Assembly: GCA_950097015.1 (NCBI GenBank)
Contig: CATNEN010000001.1
Location: forward strand, 1,786,001-1,850,000
Length of the DNA: 64,000 nucleotides
Source: Macrostomum hystrix
Lineage: Eukaryota; Platyhelminthes; Macrostomidae
Direction: 5' to 3'
Made by a program: the position numbers and the translations under genes. The notes under the pieces are model-generated. The model ran no database searches and was not told the DNA's origin. It saw only the letters and a program-made list of their open reading frames with translations. This document shows, in pieces, positions 1 through 11,400 of this stretch. Position 1 is the first letter of the stretch, and each line of letters opens with the position of its first letter.

Positions 1-16
1 AAATTTTGTCGTCATC

Positions 17-68
17 AATAACTTTCAAAGCCGTCCGAATCAGCATCGTCGAGATATTCAGCGGTTCT
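17..68. repeat. Dispersed repeat, copy 1
   Basis: This 52-bp segment matches 12549-12600 at 47 of 52 positions, including the block AATAACTTTCAAAGCCGTC. Weaker resemblance seems to continue downstream in both copies (AAATACCC and a GTTAAA block about 130-150 bp later). The copies are 12.5 kb apart, one upstream of the first gene and one inside CFAP70 intron 8, so this is probably an old interspersed element of about 200 bp. No coding capacity was seen. Confidence 0.55.
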
Positions 69-663
69 TGTTGAAAATCGTAAACCTATTTGGTGAATCA
101 ATTCAAAAAGTGTATAAATTAACAATATAATCAATACAAAATTAGTCGACAACAATATACAAAAGAGAAAACTCTGGATTTTTTAAATACCCTATGGTAT
201 TTGTACTGTTAAAATGAGATAAACAGAATGTAATACATATCGTTACAATAGTCATGTGCAGAAAATAGCTTTAGCCAGCAAAAGCCATAGACATTAAATA
301 CAAAAATAGAACTAATTAAGCTTGGTTCTCAAAAGCGCGCCTCAGATGCAATGGAACACGAATAGAGCTTTTATTCTATAATAGCTATATTTTGCGTTGC
401 ATGACAAAAGTTGGCAACCTTGCGAGACTGTCTGTCTGTCTCTTGACGGTGGATTAAGAGAGGACACAAGTCACAGCGGTGCGTCATCATCAACTAGCAT
501 CATAAGTCCTAGCTAAACGATTAGGCGCAGCTGCCTGGGAGGCAGGCTGGACGGCAGCGGGCAAGATCGACATGACGTCGTCGATGTCTTTGCCGCGTCG
601 TCAGCTGTACATCACGGGACTAATCCAAAGCTGAGGGGACCCGATCGCGGACTTCACCTTCAG
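69..663. other. AT-rich stretch, then more GC-rich DNA, no gene assigned
   Basis: Positions 69-430 are AT-rich with no recognisable gene. From about 508 the frame used by the downstream exon is open but has no ATG. A good acceptor (pyrimidine-rich, ending CAG) lies at 652-663. The segment may therefore be intron or 5' exon of the gene that follows; I cannot decide. Confidence 0.4.
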
Positions 664-841
664 AATAATGTCAACAATACACACACGGACCACAGTTCAG
701 TTAGTCGTCGCCGCCATTATATTTTTCGTCGACAAAGAAGAACTGGAAACAGCCGCCGCTACAGACGCAACAGCAGCAGCAGCAGCAGAAGAAAAAGCAA
801 AAACAGCAATGACGATCAAAACAATCAGAATAGACGAAAAG
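664..841 (+). CDS. Ser/Arg-rich gene, first visible exon
   Basis: The acceptor is CTTCACCTTCAG before 664 and the donor is AAAAG|GTAGAA after 841. The 178 nt read in phase 0 and end in phase 1. A different frame with an ATG at 668 is also open, but it does not join the next exon and lacks the Arg/Ser composition. Confidence 0.5.
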
Positions 842-3339
842 GTAGAACGCGTTGCCCTACCCGAGAGACACAGTTATCACATACCGCAGCCTAATAAATG
901 TTCTGAACTCATTCCGACCTTCCGTTTGCAGGCTCTGCTAGTAGTCGCTGCGATCCCCACTGCCGTTACAACCTGACTGTGGAATTCTGCCATCGCAGCT
1001 GGCGCCGCACCTTCAAGGCTTCAGCGTCAGTGTCTTCCGTAGGAGACACGGAGAAGTCTTTTTCCACTGAGAGTTCGTCGCTGTCTTTTTCAATCAGCAA
1101 CACGCCGAGGAAGCGTGCCGGAAGGCCCCTTCGGCATGGGCGAGGAATTGAACGGCTGAAACGGGATCATTGGAGGAGCGAGGTATCTTGGCACAGCGCG
1201 AGTTGCATGCTGCAAGCCAAAAACAGCGACTGCCAATCAAATTCTTATGAAGAATCCTCAAGACATCAACAATCCTTGGAGCAGCCCATGTCCCCACGAA
1301 CACTTTGTAGTCAGGAGCCCAGCAGCTGCAGCAGCTGCAGCAAGTCAGATATGGGGTCTTCCTGCGAGGAAAGCTGCAGCCCGAATTCGTCGCTGTACTT
1401 AGAATGCTCAGATGAAGACTCGAGCTGTTTTTTATTCAAGTCGTCCTCAACACATCGTCAATTTTTCACAGTTCTGCTCGTCTGTATGAAAATTAAAAGA
1501 GGCCAGATGCGGCCTTTAATAGCCTCCAAAATTTCCCAGAAGACAGAGAAGGAGAAAATTAGTCAGCAGCCTTCGAGTTCGAAAAGCAGCGAATCGGACG
1601 AATCGCTTGACTCACTGCCAGCGCCATCAAGACGATCAGATCAGTCATCAGCTCAGCAACATCCGCGCTCGACGGTGTTGTCGTCACGTCCTCCGTCTTC
1701 GGCGCCAACGGTTCGGAAGGCACGGCAGTCTTCACAACAGCGGCCATCTCAGCCGCTAGAACGGAAATCAAAGTCAACAATTCGCTCAGACAAGCCAACA
1801 GCCTTCGATGTGGTATCGACGGAACCGCCGTCTAGACAGCAGAAATATTCATCAGAAAGAGTTTCACAGCGTTCTCAGTTGCAACATTGGTCAATGCAGC
1901 CAACAGAATTCGATGACCAATTGACAGAACCACCGACAATACAACAGAAATATTCAACAGACAGAGTTTCACAGCAACCTCAGTTGCAACATCGGTCAAT
2001 GCAGCCAACAGAATTCGATGACCAATTGACAGAACCACCGACAATACAACAGAAATACTCAACAGACAGAGTTTCACAGCAACCTCAGTTGCAACATTGG
2101 TCAATGCAGCCAACAGAATTCGATGACCAATTGACAGAACCACCGACAATACAACAGAAATACTCAACAGACAGAGTTTCACAGCAACCTCAGTTGCAAC
2201 ATCGGTCAATGCAGCAAACAGAATTCGATGACCAGTTGACAGAACCACCGGCTATGCAACAGAAATACTCAACAGACAGAGTTTCACAGCAACCTCAGTT
2301 GCAACATCGGTCAATGCAGCCAACAGAATTCGATGACCAATTGACAGAACCAACGTCTAGACAGCAGAAATACTCAACAGAAAGAGTTTCACAGCAACCT
2401 CAGTTACAGTATCGCCCTAGCCGGCTAAGTGAGAATCAGCAAACGTCCTATGACATGAACGAACAAGAATCGGTACTCATCGGTACAGCAGCTAGGCCAA
2501 CCTCGGCAGCGCGGGAGCCCTTTTCGCCACCGACGCCTCACGCCCCGCGATCATCCAGACATTCTCAAATGCGGCACTCAAACCGAAAGACCACTTTTCA
2601 GACCGGACAGACTTCTTTCTCTTTAGAGTCACTGGGATATCCTTCTGAACAGACGCAGCACCCGCCGCAACCTCCGTCGCTGCCGCCCTCATCGCTTCAG
2701 TCAGTTTTTCAGCCACTGACTTCTTCTTGTGGTAAAAATTCATTTTACAGCGAGCAGCCGCCAGCCCAGTCGATGTCGACGTCTTTATTTCAGCGGCCAT
2801 CAATACCGGCATCACAACTAGGACAAGCTACGCCGTCGCAGCAACTAGAAGACTGGTCAACATGGAGTCGGCGGCTAACTGAGCAGGTGGAAAATTCCTT
2901 TCAAAAGTTGCAATCGCAACTTCGGAAGGATTCAGACCGCACATCGCCCAGGTCGATCGCCTCCACGCAGCGTCGGAATCGTCAGCCGAGTCGAAAATGC
3001 CGACCACCGAGCAACCCTTCGCCGTCCAGCTGCTGCAGCAGCCAAAGTTCGTTTTACCTGCCCAGCTCGGATTCTGACAGCTGTCTTCAAAAGCCGTCAC
3101 CAGATTCCTCATATAAGCAGTGTACAATGAGCATTCGAAGCAGTCACAGTCGTATCTGCAACAATCGCTGCCGTCAGCTTCTGATGCTGCAACGATGTCA
3201 ACAGCAACGTTCGGCGAAGCTACGGCAGCGGTGCAGGCATGCGCCTCTTTGTGCAGACGATTCCCGTTCAACGGGAGTCGGTGGTTCATCAATTTGTCAT
3301 TGCTGCCTACAGTCAGCAAAAAAGTTTACATACATGTGA
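664..3339 (+). CDS. Unrecognised Ser/Gln/Arg-rich repeat protein, 3' part of gene (two exons)
   Basis: I do not recognise this protein. Two exons join in phase: 664-841 (phase 0 in, phase 1 out) and 932-3339, with a 90-bp intron, giving about 861 residues and a TGA stop. The 5' end is missing because no ATG occurs in frame before the first exon. The N-terminal part is Arg/Ser-rich (SRRYRRNSSSSSRRKSKN), as in RS-type nuclear proteins, though that is only a composition resemblance. A middle region holds five full and one partial 35-residue repeats. Near residue 700 there is a short, possibly coiled-coil segment (WSRRLTEQVENSFQKLQSQL). The C-terminus is Ser/Cys/Arg-rich. A second + frame stays open from 3121 with similar composition, so a further splice or frameshift near 3.1 kb is possible. 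It converges on CFAP70. AATAAA lies at 3803. Confidence 0.6.
932..3339 (+). CDS. Ser/Gln/Arg-rich gene, terminal exon
   Basis: The acceptor is TCCGTTTGCAG before 932 and the entry phase is 1. The frame runs 802 codons to a TGA at 3337-3339, far longer than expected by chance outside a simple array. The reading starts SASSRCDPHCRYNLTVEF. Antisense open frames across 1.8-2.8 kb are by-products of the 105-bp repeat and biased composition. Confidence 0.6.
1837..2415 (+). repeat. In-frame coding repeat, 105-bp unit (35 residues), five full copies plus a partial
   Basis: Each unit encodes a 35-residue module starting QQKYSTDRVSQQPQLQ and ending EFDDQLTEPP with two variable residues. Differences among copies are few (His-Trp or His-Arg at one point; TI, AM or SR at the end), which suggests recent expansion or homogenisation. 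Unlike the intronic arrays, this one sits in a long open frame of matching Ser/Gln composition. Confidence 0.8.
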
Positions 3340-4073
3340 CTCTTTTTACTATTGTCATTGCGAACTGGCCCTGTACTTTTTTTATTGTATTGAGCAAGTG
3401 TTGCGGCGACTTCAAAGTTTAAATTGGTGCCATGGAAGAAGTCATTTTCAGCGCCCATTTAAATTTGAAATACGCTTCATCTTGAGAAATGCAACGAATC
3501 CATTTCTTACAGCATGACCATTTATATTTTAAATCAAAGTGTTTACGATGACTTTCAGTGAGTAAAAACATGTGGAGACCAAATACAGACTATCGTTTAT
3601 AAACATATTTTCATGGGCCCTTTGCCTGGCTAACGTAGATGGAGTGCATTCAGCTTTTTTTATTTGCTAAGAATTTGATCATGCTCAGGTACAGGCAATT
3701 ATACTGTCTCAATAGCATGATGTGGTAACTTTCCTTGACAATATAACGTACTTTATTCACATGTTACTGTGTCAGAACTGAACGACCATTCAGCTGTGGT
3801 TGAATAAATTTTTTTTTGAAAGTTTAGAATGTCGACAGCTTTTTAGAAATGACGAAAAATAACTGAACTGTCAAACGAACTTATTCACTCAGAAAAAACT
3901 AATTCTCACCTGTCTGTAATTTTGGAGTTTAAAACCACTTTTAAGGGAATGGAAATCAATTTATTTTTATTAAAAAACAAATATAACAAGCAGAATAAAG
4001 CACGAAACAGAACTTTCCTACTTCCGGCTTTTTCCGGTCAAACGGCTTTCACAAAGTGTTATTCAACAACATC
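3340..4073. other. 3' untranslated and intergenic DNA
   Basis: This AT-rich DNA follows the Ser/Gln/Arg-rich gene. An AATAAA at 3803-3808 is a reasonable polyadenylation signal for that gene. Nothing else was recognised. Confidence 0.5.
3803..3808 (+). promoter_or_regulatory. Candidate polyadenylation signal AATAAA
   Basis: AATAAA about 465 bp beyond the stop of the + strand gene, followed by a T-rich run (3809-3818). The hexamer is common in AT-rich DNA, so support is modest. Confidence 0.35.
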
Positions 4074-4191
4074 TTCAATTCAATTCAATTCAATTCAATT
4101 CAATTCAATTCAATTCAATTCAATCCAATCCAATTCAATTCAATTCAATTCAATTCAATTCAATTCAATTCAATTCAATTCAATTCAATTC
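4074..4191. repeat. Pentanucleotide microsatellite (TTCAA)n
   Basis: About 23 copies of TTCAA with one small interruption (CAATCCAATC near 4130). It lies in the gap between the convergent first gene and CFAP70. Confidence 0.95.
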
Positions 4192-4647
4192 TACGGCTCG
4201 TATTACAACTGAAACAGTTCTTATCGAGCTAATTTCGCTCAGCATTATCTTTAATAAATTTTCGAATGATAATCTGCAATAAGCGCTTATTTAATTAAAA
4301 AAGATTACTAGTAAAACCACTCCGAAGCCTTGATAAACATGTACATACACCAGAGTGTGTACATGTTTACTTGAATGGCCAGGCTGGTGGGGAGGTGGGT
4401 GCCCACTGTCTAAACTAAAGATCGAGTAGCGGAAAGAAAGTTTGAAAACAAACCAGTCGCTTATCGATCCCAGCTTGAGCTATTTTTAGGCACGACGCCA
4501 AACGCGTACAACTTTCGCACATCATGAAGTCAGATAAAGCATAAAAAAGTGAAACCTCAATGTGCATTGTTTTTCATTGATTATTCGCTTCAAGTTCTAG
4601 TGCGACAAAGAGCATTAGTTAAACAAAGGCACGTCAGTTTTAAACAT
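4192..4647. other. Intergenic and CFAP70 3' untranslated DNA
   Basis: No gene seen. The CFAP70 stop is at 4648-4650. No canonical AATAAA was found in the sense strand just downstream; AATAAT occurs near 4580. Confidence 0.4.
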
Positions 4648-5462
4648 CTAGAGCGACGGATCGCCGAACCCAACCTCGGACTGCAGGCTGCGCAATTCGT
4701 TGATTAGCAGTTCGTCTTCCAGGCCAACCTTGACAGCGTATTTGTATGTCTGTTCAGCTTCCAGGCGGCGGCCAGTGCGCAGACAGACTAGGCTGAGATA
4801 GGCCCAAACCTCCGGGTCGCGATTGTTCAGCAGGTTAGCTTCGGCCAGAGCGTCCTCGGCTTCCTGCAGATCGCCGAGCCGATAACAGGCAATGCCGACA
4901 CCAAGCCAGGACACGGCGGAAGGCGACCGTTTGCAGGCTAGCAGGAAGGTCTCCCTGGCCAGTCGGTAATCGCCAAGCTGCAGGTGTATGCTGGCCAGAC
5001 GCAGGATGACCGGATGCGGCTCGTCCGGATCGGTGGTCAGCGCCAGGACACGCTGATAACAGTCTCGGGCAGCCTGCACGTAGCCGACGAGGTACTTGAG
5101 ATGACCCATCAGGGCCCAGCCGTTGGCATCTGTTGGCGCCAATTGAAGCAGATCGTTAAGCGACACTTCGGCCGTTTCAAACTGCCTTTGCTGCATAGCT
5201 AGTCTAGCGTGAGCCAAGAAATAGTCCGGCGTCAGATCGCGTCCGGCGCCGCGCAGATGAGCGACTTCGTGAGCCAGGGCGCGCTCTGCGTAGGCCAGGG
5301 CCGAGTTAGCGATCAGGAACTTGGCGGCTCGCATGAACACCGACTGGCTGGGCGTTGGCGGTCTGGCCTCGGCTGCCGCTGCGGCTGCCGCCTCGGCTGC
5401 GGCTGCTGTGCCTGCTTCGTCAGATGAAGGTGCCGGTGTGCCAGAGGATGAGTTCTTGCCGG
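4648..5462 (-). CDS. CFAP70: CFAP70 exon 14 (C-terminal TPR repeats and stop)
   Basis: Acceptor TTAACCAG before 5462, phase 1 in, TAG stop. It encodes residues about 902-1172: a Ser/Ala-rich linker (poly-Ala around 5.37-5.41 kb), then helical TPR repeats with [20 protein letters not shown] and [18 protein letters not shown], both strongly CFAP70-like. Confidence 0.95.
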
Positions 5463-8400
5463 CTGGTTAAGGAAGGTAGGTTGCGTTGTACGTAAATTAG
5501 ATTAATTATATATATTGTGTGCCATTAAGAAGGACCAGAAGGTGATTGTCCAATGTTCTGAAGGACCAGAAGGTGATTGTCCGATGTTCTGAAGGACCAG
5601 AAGGTGATTGTCCGATGTTCTGAAGGACCAGAGGGTGATTGTCCAATGTTCTGAAGGACCAGAAGGTGATTGTCCAATGTTCTGAAGGACCAGAAGGTGA
5701 TTGTCCAATGTTCTGAAGGACCAGAAAGTGATTGTCCAATGTTCTGAAGGACCAGAAGGTGATTGTCCAATGTTCTGAAGGACCAGAAGGTGATTGTCCG
5801 ATGTTCTGAAGGACCAGAAGGTGATTGTCCGATGTTCTGAAGGACCAGAGGGTGATTGTCCAATGTTCTGAAGGACCAGAAGGTGATTGTCCAATGTTCT
5901 GAAGGACCAGAAAGTGATTGTCCAATGTTCTGAAGGACCAGAAGATAATTGAGCGAAGTTCTGAAGGACCAGAAGATAATTGAGCGAAGTTCTGAAGGAC
6001 CAGAAGGTGATTGTCCGATGTTCTGAAGGACCAGAAGGTGATTGTCCGATGTTCTGAAGGACCATAGGGTGATTGTCCAATGTTCTGAAGGACCAGAAGG
6101 TGATTGTCCAATGTTCTGAAGGACCAGAAGGTGATTGTCCAATGTTCTGAAGGACCAGAAAGTGATTGTCCAATGTTCTGAAGGACCAGAAGGTGATTGT
6201 CCAATGTTCTGAAGGACCAGAAGGTGATTGTCCGATGTTCTGAAGGACCAGAAGGTGATTGTCCGATGTTCTGAAGGACCAGAAGGTGATTGTCCAATGT
6301 TCTGAAGGACCAGAAAGTGATTGTCCAATGTTCTGAAGGACCAGAAGATAATTGAGCGAAGTTCTGAAGGACCAGAAGATAATTGAGCGAAGTTCTGAAG
6401 GACCAGAAGATAATTGAGCGAAGTTCTGAAGGACCAGAAGGTGATTGTCCGATGTTCTGAAGGACCAGAGGGTGATTGTCCAATGTTCTGAAGGACCAGA
6501 AGGTGATTGTCCAATGTTCTGAAGGACCAGAAGGTGATTGTCCAATGTTCTGAAGGACCAGAAGGTGATTGTCCAATGTTCTGAAGGACCAGAAGGTGAT
6601 TGTCCAATGTTCTGAAGGACCAGAAGGTGATTGTCCAATGTTCTGAAGGACCAGAAGATAATTGAGCGAAGTTCTGAAGGACCAGAAGGTAATTATGAAA
6701 ACTCCGAAGGATTAGAAGACACTTTACAAGCCACTGCTGCAAGCAAGAAAGCGATCATTTCGGCAAACACTTAAAGCGGCTAATTAGTTTTAAAACTACT
6801 CGGAGGCCGTAGCTACAGCAAAAAGGGCATAGAAGCACACATTGTTAATTTACTTTTTTAATGGCTAAAATGCTTTAAGCAATAAAGCACACAAGTGTTA
6901 AAATTGATAACAACAGCTATACAAAAAACGATTTAATAAAAACAGTTGAAGTGCTGAACGCAGCGTTTTAGATAGTTTTCTTACTTCAAAAATGTTAAAA
7001 TGAACGCACAAAAACCAATAAACCAATTAAAAGTAGATACCCAAAGTTGAATTGTCACACAAAATTTAAGTTGTGTCATCGGACAAAATGCTAGTCTAGC
7101 ATTAGTTATTCGGCTGTTTTTTATTTCTCTAATACCTTTGACGCTAGGCGTCTGTTTTCGTGTGTTGACCTGCGACTTTGACACCTGGCTTGTCTTTGCC
7201 AGCTTATTGTCGCTGTTCTGCAGCTGCTCGTTGCCGGCGGCCTCCACCTGAGGCGGCTGCGGCCCGGGCTGCGACGGGGAGTCGCCAGCCGCGGCTCCCA
7301 GCAAGTCGGCAGTTTTCTCTGCGATTTTTTTCAAGCGAGCCCGAAAATCGGTTTATTTAAGAGACTTAATGTCGTTTGCGGGCATCTAGTGAGTCATAGT
7401 GACTGTGCAATACAGAGGTGAAACTCGTGATATAGTAAGCTTTATAAGAAAGTTAATGTAAAAAACTGTTTAAACGTCAAGTTAATAACATGCAATTAAT
7501 CATAACTCAAAAACAGTGCATACGAGTAAACAAGGTACGTAGGTAGAATGATACGAGCGAATGTAACTTTAAGACATCATGATACCCACATCACTCTACA
7601 ACACCCACCTCAATCCGTGACAACCTCCTCACTCCGCGACACCCATCTAACTCCGCGACACCCACCTCACTCTGCGACACCCACCTCACTCCGCGAAACC
7701 CATCTAACTCCGCGACACCCACCTCACTCCGCGCCACCCACCTCACTCCGCGCCACCCACCTCACTCCGCGACACCCACCTCACTCCGCGCCACCCACCT
7801 CACTCCGCGCCACCCACCTCACTCCGCGACACCCACCTTAATCGAAGTCATCCATCTCATTTCGCTTGCGACAATCTTTATGTTTTCTAATCCAGTCTTA
7901 TATTACACGGCACTTTGACATACATGGTACTCCGCATAACCCAATATATCATCCAATGATTTTTAAATCGAGGTTTTAAATCGAGGTTCAGCTAACTTCA
8001 CACATTTCTAAAAAATCTAAGTAGAAAAGTCTAAAAAATCATAAGCTAAATCGTCGGCAAAACATTTTGTGCCTATGAAAGCTTACCCTCCTGAATGAGG
8101 TGCAACTGGCTGACGCCCGATTCCGCGTGAAGTGCAGCCGCAGCATCCTTCTCAGCTCTCTGCTTCGCCGCAGCCTCGGCCGTGTTGATCCGGTTAGCCT
8201 CCAGGAGGCTCATCTCGGCGCCAATATCGTTGCCAACAGAGTCGTAGTAGAGCAGCAGTAGGGTCCAAGCCACCAGAGAGTCCGGCCGGTGAGCTGTGGC
8301 CGCCTCAAGGTAGGTCTGCGCCTCCTGGTGACGTTCCTGAAGAGCTGTCACTACGCCCAACATCATCAGGCCCTGTGAGGATTTTCGAGGGAAACAAAAC

Positions 8401-11400
8401 TAAATTATGCTTAAGAAAGCATGCCGACGCCTCCTCACTTCAGGAAAACTCCCTCTCAGGGCACCAGACTATAAAACAGCCACCCCACTCCAGGACATCC
8501 ACCTCACTTTGCGAACAGCCAACCCACTCCAGGACAGCCAGCTCACTCCAGGACAGCCACCGCACTCCGCGGACAGCCAGCTCACTAAGCGGACAGCCAT
8601 TTCAATCCAGGATAGCCACCTCACTTCCCGGACAGACACCCCATTCCACGACATCTTTCTCACACAACCATCTCACACTCGTGTTTGGCTGAATCAAACA
8701 ATCACTCACATCCAGATGTGTCTGGTCCAGCGCTACAGTCTCGCGGAAGCACTCCTCGGCTTTGCCAACATCGCCAGTGGACAATGAGAAGACGCCATAG
8801 TCGTACCAGTGCTGCGGTCGCAACCGGTCCCTGGCAATGCGCTCCTGGTAGAGCTGCTGCGCCAGGCCCAGATTCTCGTTCACTTCAGCTTCGCGAGCAA
8901 AGTGGAGCAGCTGCTCCGAGTCGGTCACAGGAGCGGGCACTGGGACGCGGTCCTGCAGGCTGATAGCCTTTCGCATGCCGACCTGGAGCTGGTCGACCAG
9001 GTAGACGAACAGGTCTCGCAGGAATAGCTGCATCTCGGCCTGCGAATTCACGACAAAATGAGTTTTCCTTCAATTTCTTACCTTCGATAACGAGCTAGAA
9101 GAAATTTCCTACCTGATCCTGAAATCCAGTAGTTTTCATGTACTTCTCGCGAACAACCTTAATAACGGCGTATTTCAACTGCTCTTTGAAGGCGAAGTAT
9201 TTGCCGCTGGAATTCAACGAATACATCAGCTCCTGCCGCATTGACTCAATGCCGTCTGGAGTCAGCGGCAGTTGGCCGCTGCGAATGCTGTCGGCGAATA
9301 GGGAGCGAAATTCTTCCAGAACTCGGCCGGAAATCTCCGCAACCTGTTGGTGATAGTCGCCCAGAGCCTTCTCAGCCGAATTGGTGCGCTTCGGGTACAT
9401 CGGCCGAGCCGGAATGTACTCGGCAACTCTGCGGTAGAGGGATTACATTCATTAGGGACTATAGGGAGGAATTTATCAAAAACTTTTACGCATGACCTCA
9501 CCCCACCTCACTCAGATCGAAGCCCTCAACCGGCACCCACCTCACTCCCTGCCCTGCAAAGCAATCCTCACCCGATACTTACCTCACTCCCTGCCCTGCA
9601 AAGCAATCCTCACCCGACACCCACCTCACTCCCTGCCCCAGATCGAAGCCCACAACCGGCACCCACCTCACTCCCTGCCCTGCAAAGCAATCCTCACCCG
9701 ACACCCACCTCACTCCCTGCCCTAGATCGAAGCCCTCAACCGGCACCCACCTCACTCCCTGCCCTGCAAAGCAATCCTCACCCGACACCCACCTCACTCC
9801 CTATCCTGCAAAGCAATCCTCACCCGACACCCACCTCACTCCCTGCCCCAGATCAAAGCCCTCAACCGGCACCCACCTCACTCCCTGCCCTGCAAAGCAA
9901 TCCTCACCCGACACTTACCTCACTCCCTGCCCCAGATCAAAGCCCTCAACCGGCACCCACCTCACTCCCTGTCCCAGATCGAAGCACTCAATCGACGCCC
10001 ACCTCAAGCCGCGAGTTAATAGAGCAGAATTTCACCCACCTCTTAGCCATCTCTTCTGGTGTGCGCTTCGGCACAAGCGGCTTGTCCAAGCAGATTTCAA
10101 TCATGACGTAGCTCTTGTGCTCCAGATACTGCTGGCCCTCAGGATTGGCCGGGACCTCTTCGGACTCGCTGATTTGAGCCTTGCTAGCCTGAAGTTTTTC
10201 AGAAAAATTGTAATAAAAAAAAACTGTACAAATTCGTTGAAACTTTAACCTTATTATAAGAATATTCAAATTAAAAGACAAGGAAGCTGCATTATGCATG
10301 GGGTCAATAAAAATTTATAAAGCGGAGGGCAAGAAAACGACTTATTACAGTACTCGTATGTATTGGTCTGCGTTAACGGACTCATGGCGCCATAGCAAAG
10401 TACTCGCGGTTCCGACTGCAGACAGCGCCGCTGTGTGTTCTGAGTTCCAGATTTTATCAATGACATTTACCCACCTCGCTCTATTTTTCATTCACCTCAC
10501 TTCCTATTTCACCCACCTCAATCTATATTTCACCCACCTCACTCCATATTTCACCCACCTCACTCCATATTTCACCCACCTCACTCCATATTTCACCCAC
10601 CTCACTCCATATCTCACTCACCTCACACACATTTCATCCAACTTCACCCACCATTAATTTTCATAAGGTGTGTACTGATACTGAATTTTAGGATTAAGAA
10701 TTAAGAGGAAACCTATTTTGATTTCTTAGGTACATAGGTACTTCAGGTGCGCAATAATGGTGTGGGATATTGTTGTGACAATTTTTCAGGATTCAGATAT
10801 TTTCCTTTCTTTACAAAAAGGAAGAAAGTTGTCGTGCGCTTTAAGGTTTAGTGTGTCACTTTGATTTGTCCAACAATTTGCACTTATGGACTACAAAAGT
10901 TTATTCTCTAGTTCTCCATGTCTGCCATTGTCTTTACTTTCATAATCGCGCCGGCTGCTTGCAAAGATTGTTGCTGTTGCTGGCGAATTGAAACACGCTA
11001 GAACCAGAAAGGAGTAATATTTATATGATTGTTAATGTCGTTAATTCCAGAAGCATCTAGCTCTGTATATATTGCCTATTGGAGTAGGAGTGGTTCACTA
11101 AATGAGACATTTGCATGCAGCTCTTTGTACGACATCGTACATACATATGCGCTGATAAAACATGTAAATAAAAGCGCATAAAATGGTTTTGTTCTGTAAA
11201 CATTATTACATGTTCATGCACAATTCAGGATTAAAACTAAGCAGATAAACATGGGCAGTAAACAGCGCTTCCTCAACCAGAAGGCGAGAAGCGACAAAAG
11301 CGATTCCATATCTAGCGTCGTAGAAAGAACTCCCAGTTAAAAATCCCAGTTTGAATTCGCGCGCAAAAGCCGGAAATTTTCAACCAAGACGCATACTTTT

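Noticed and set aside
1094-3319. Minus-strand frames opposite the Ser/Gln/Arg-rich gene
   Set aside because: They mirror the coding repeat and biased composition; the + strand reading has matching splice phase and consistent composition.
5502-6742. Three overlapping minus-strand open frames of 350-400 codons
   Set aside because: They are frames through the 31-bp array, which cycles through all frames without stops. The region is CFAP70 intron 13, bounded by good splice sites.
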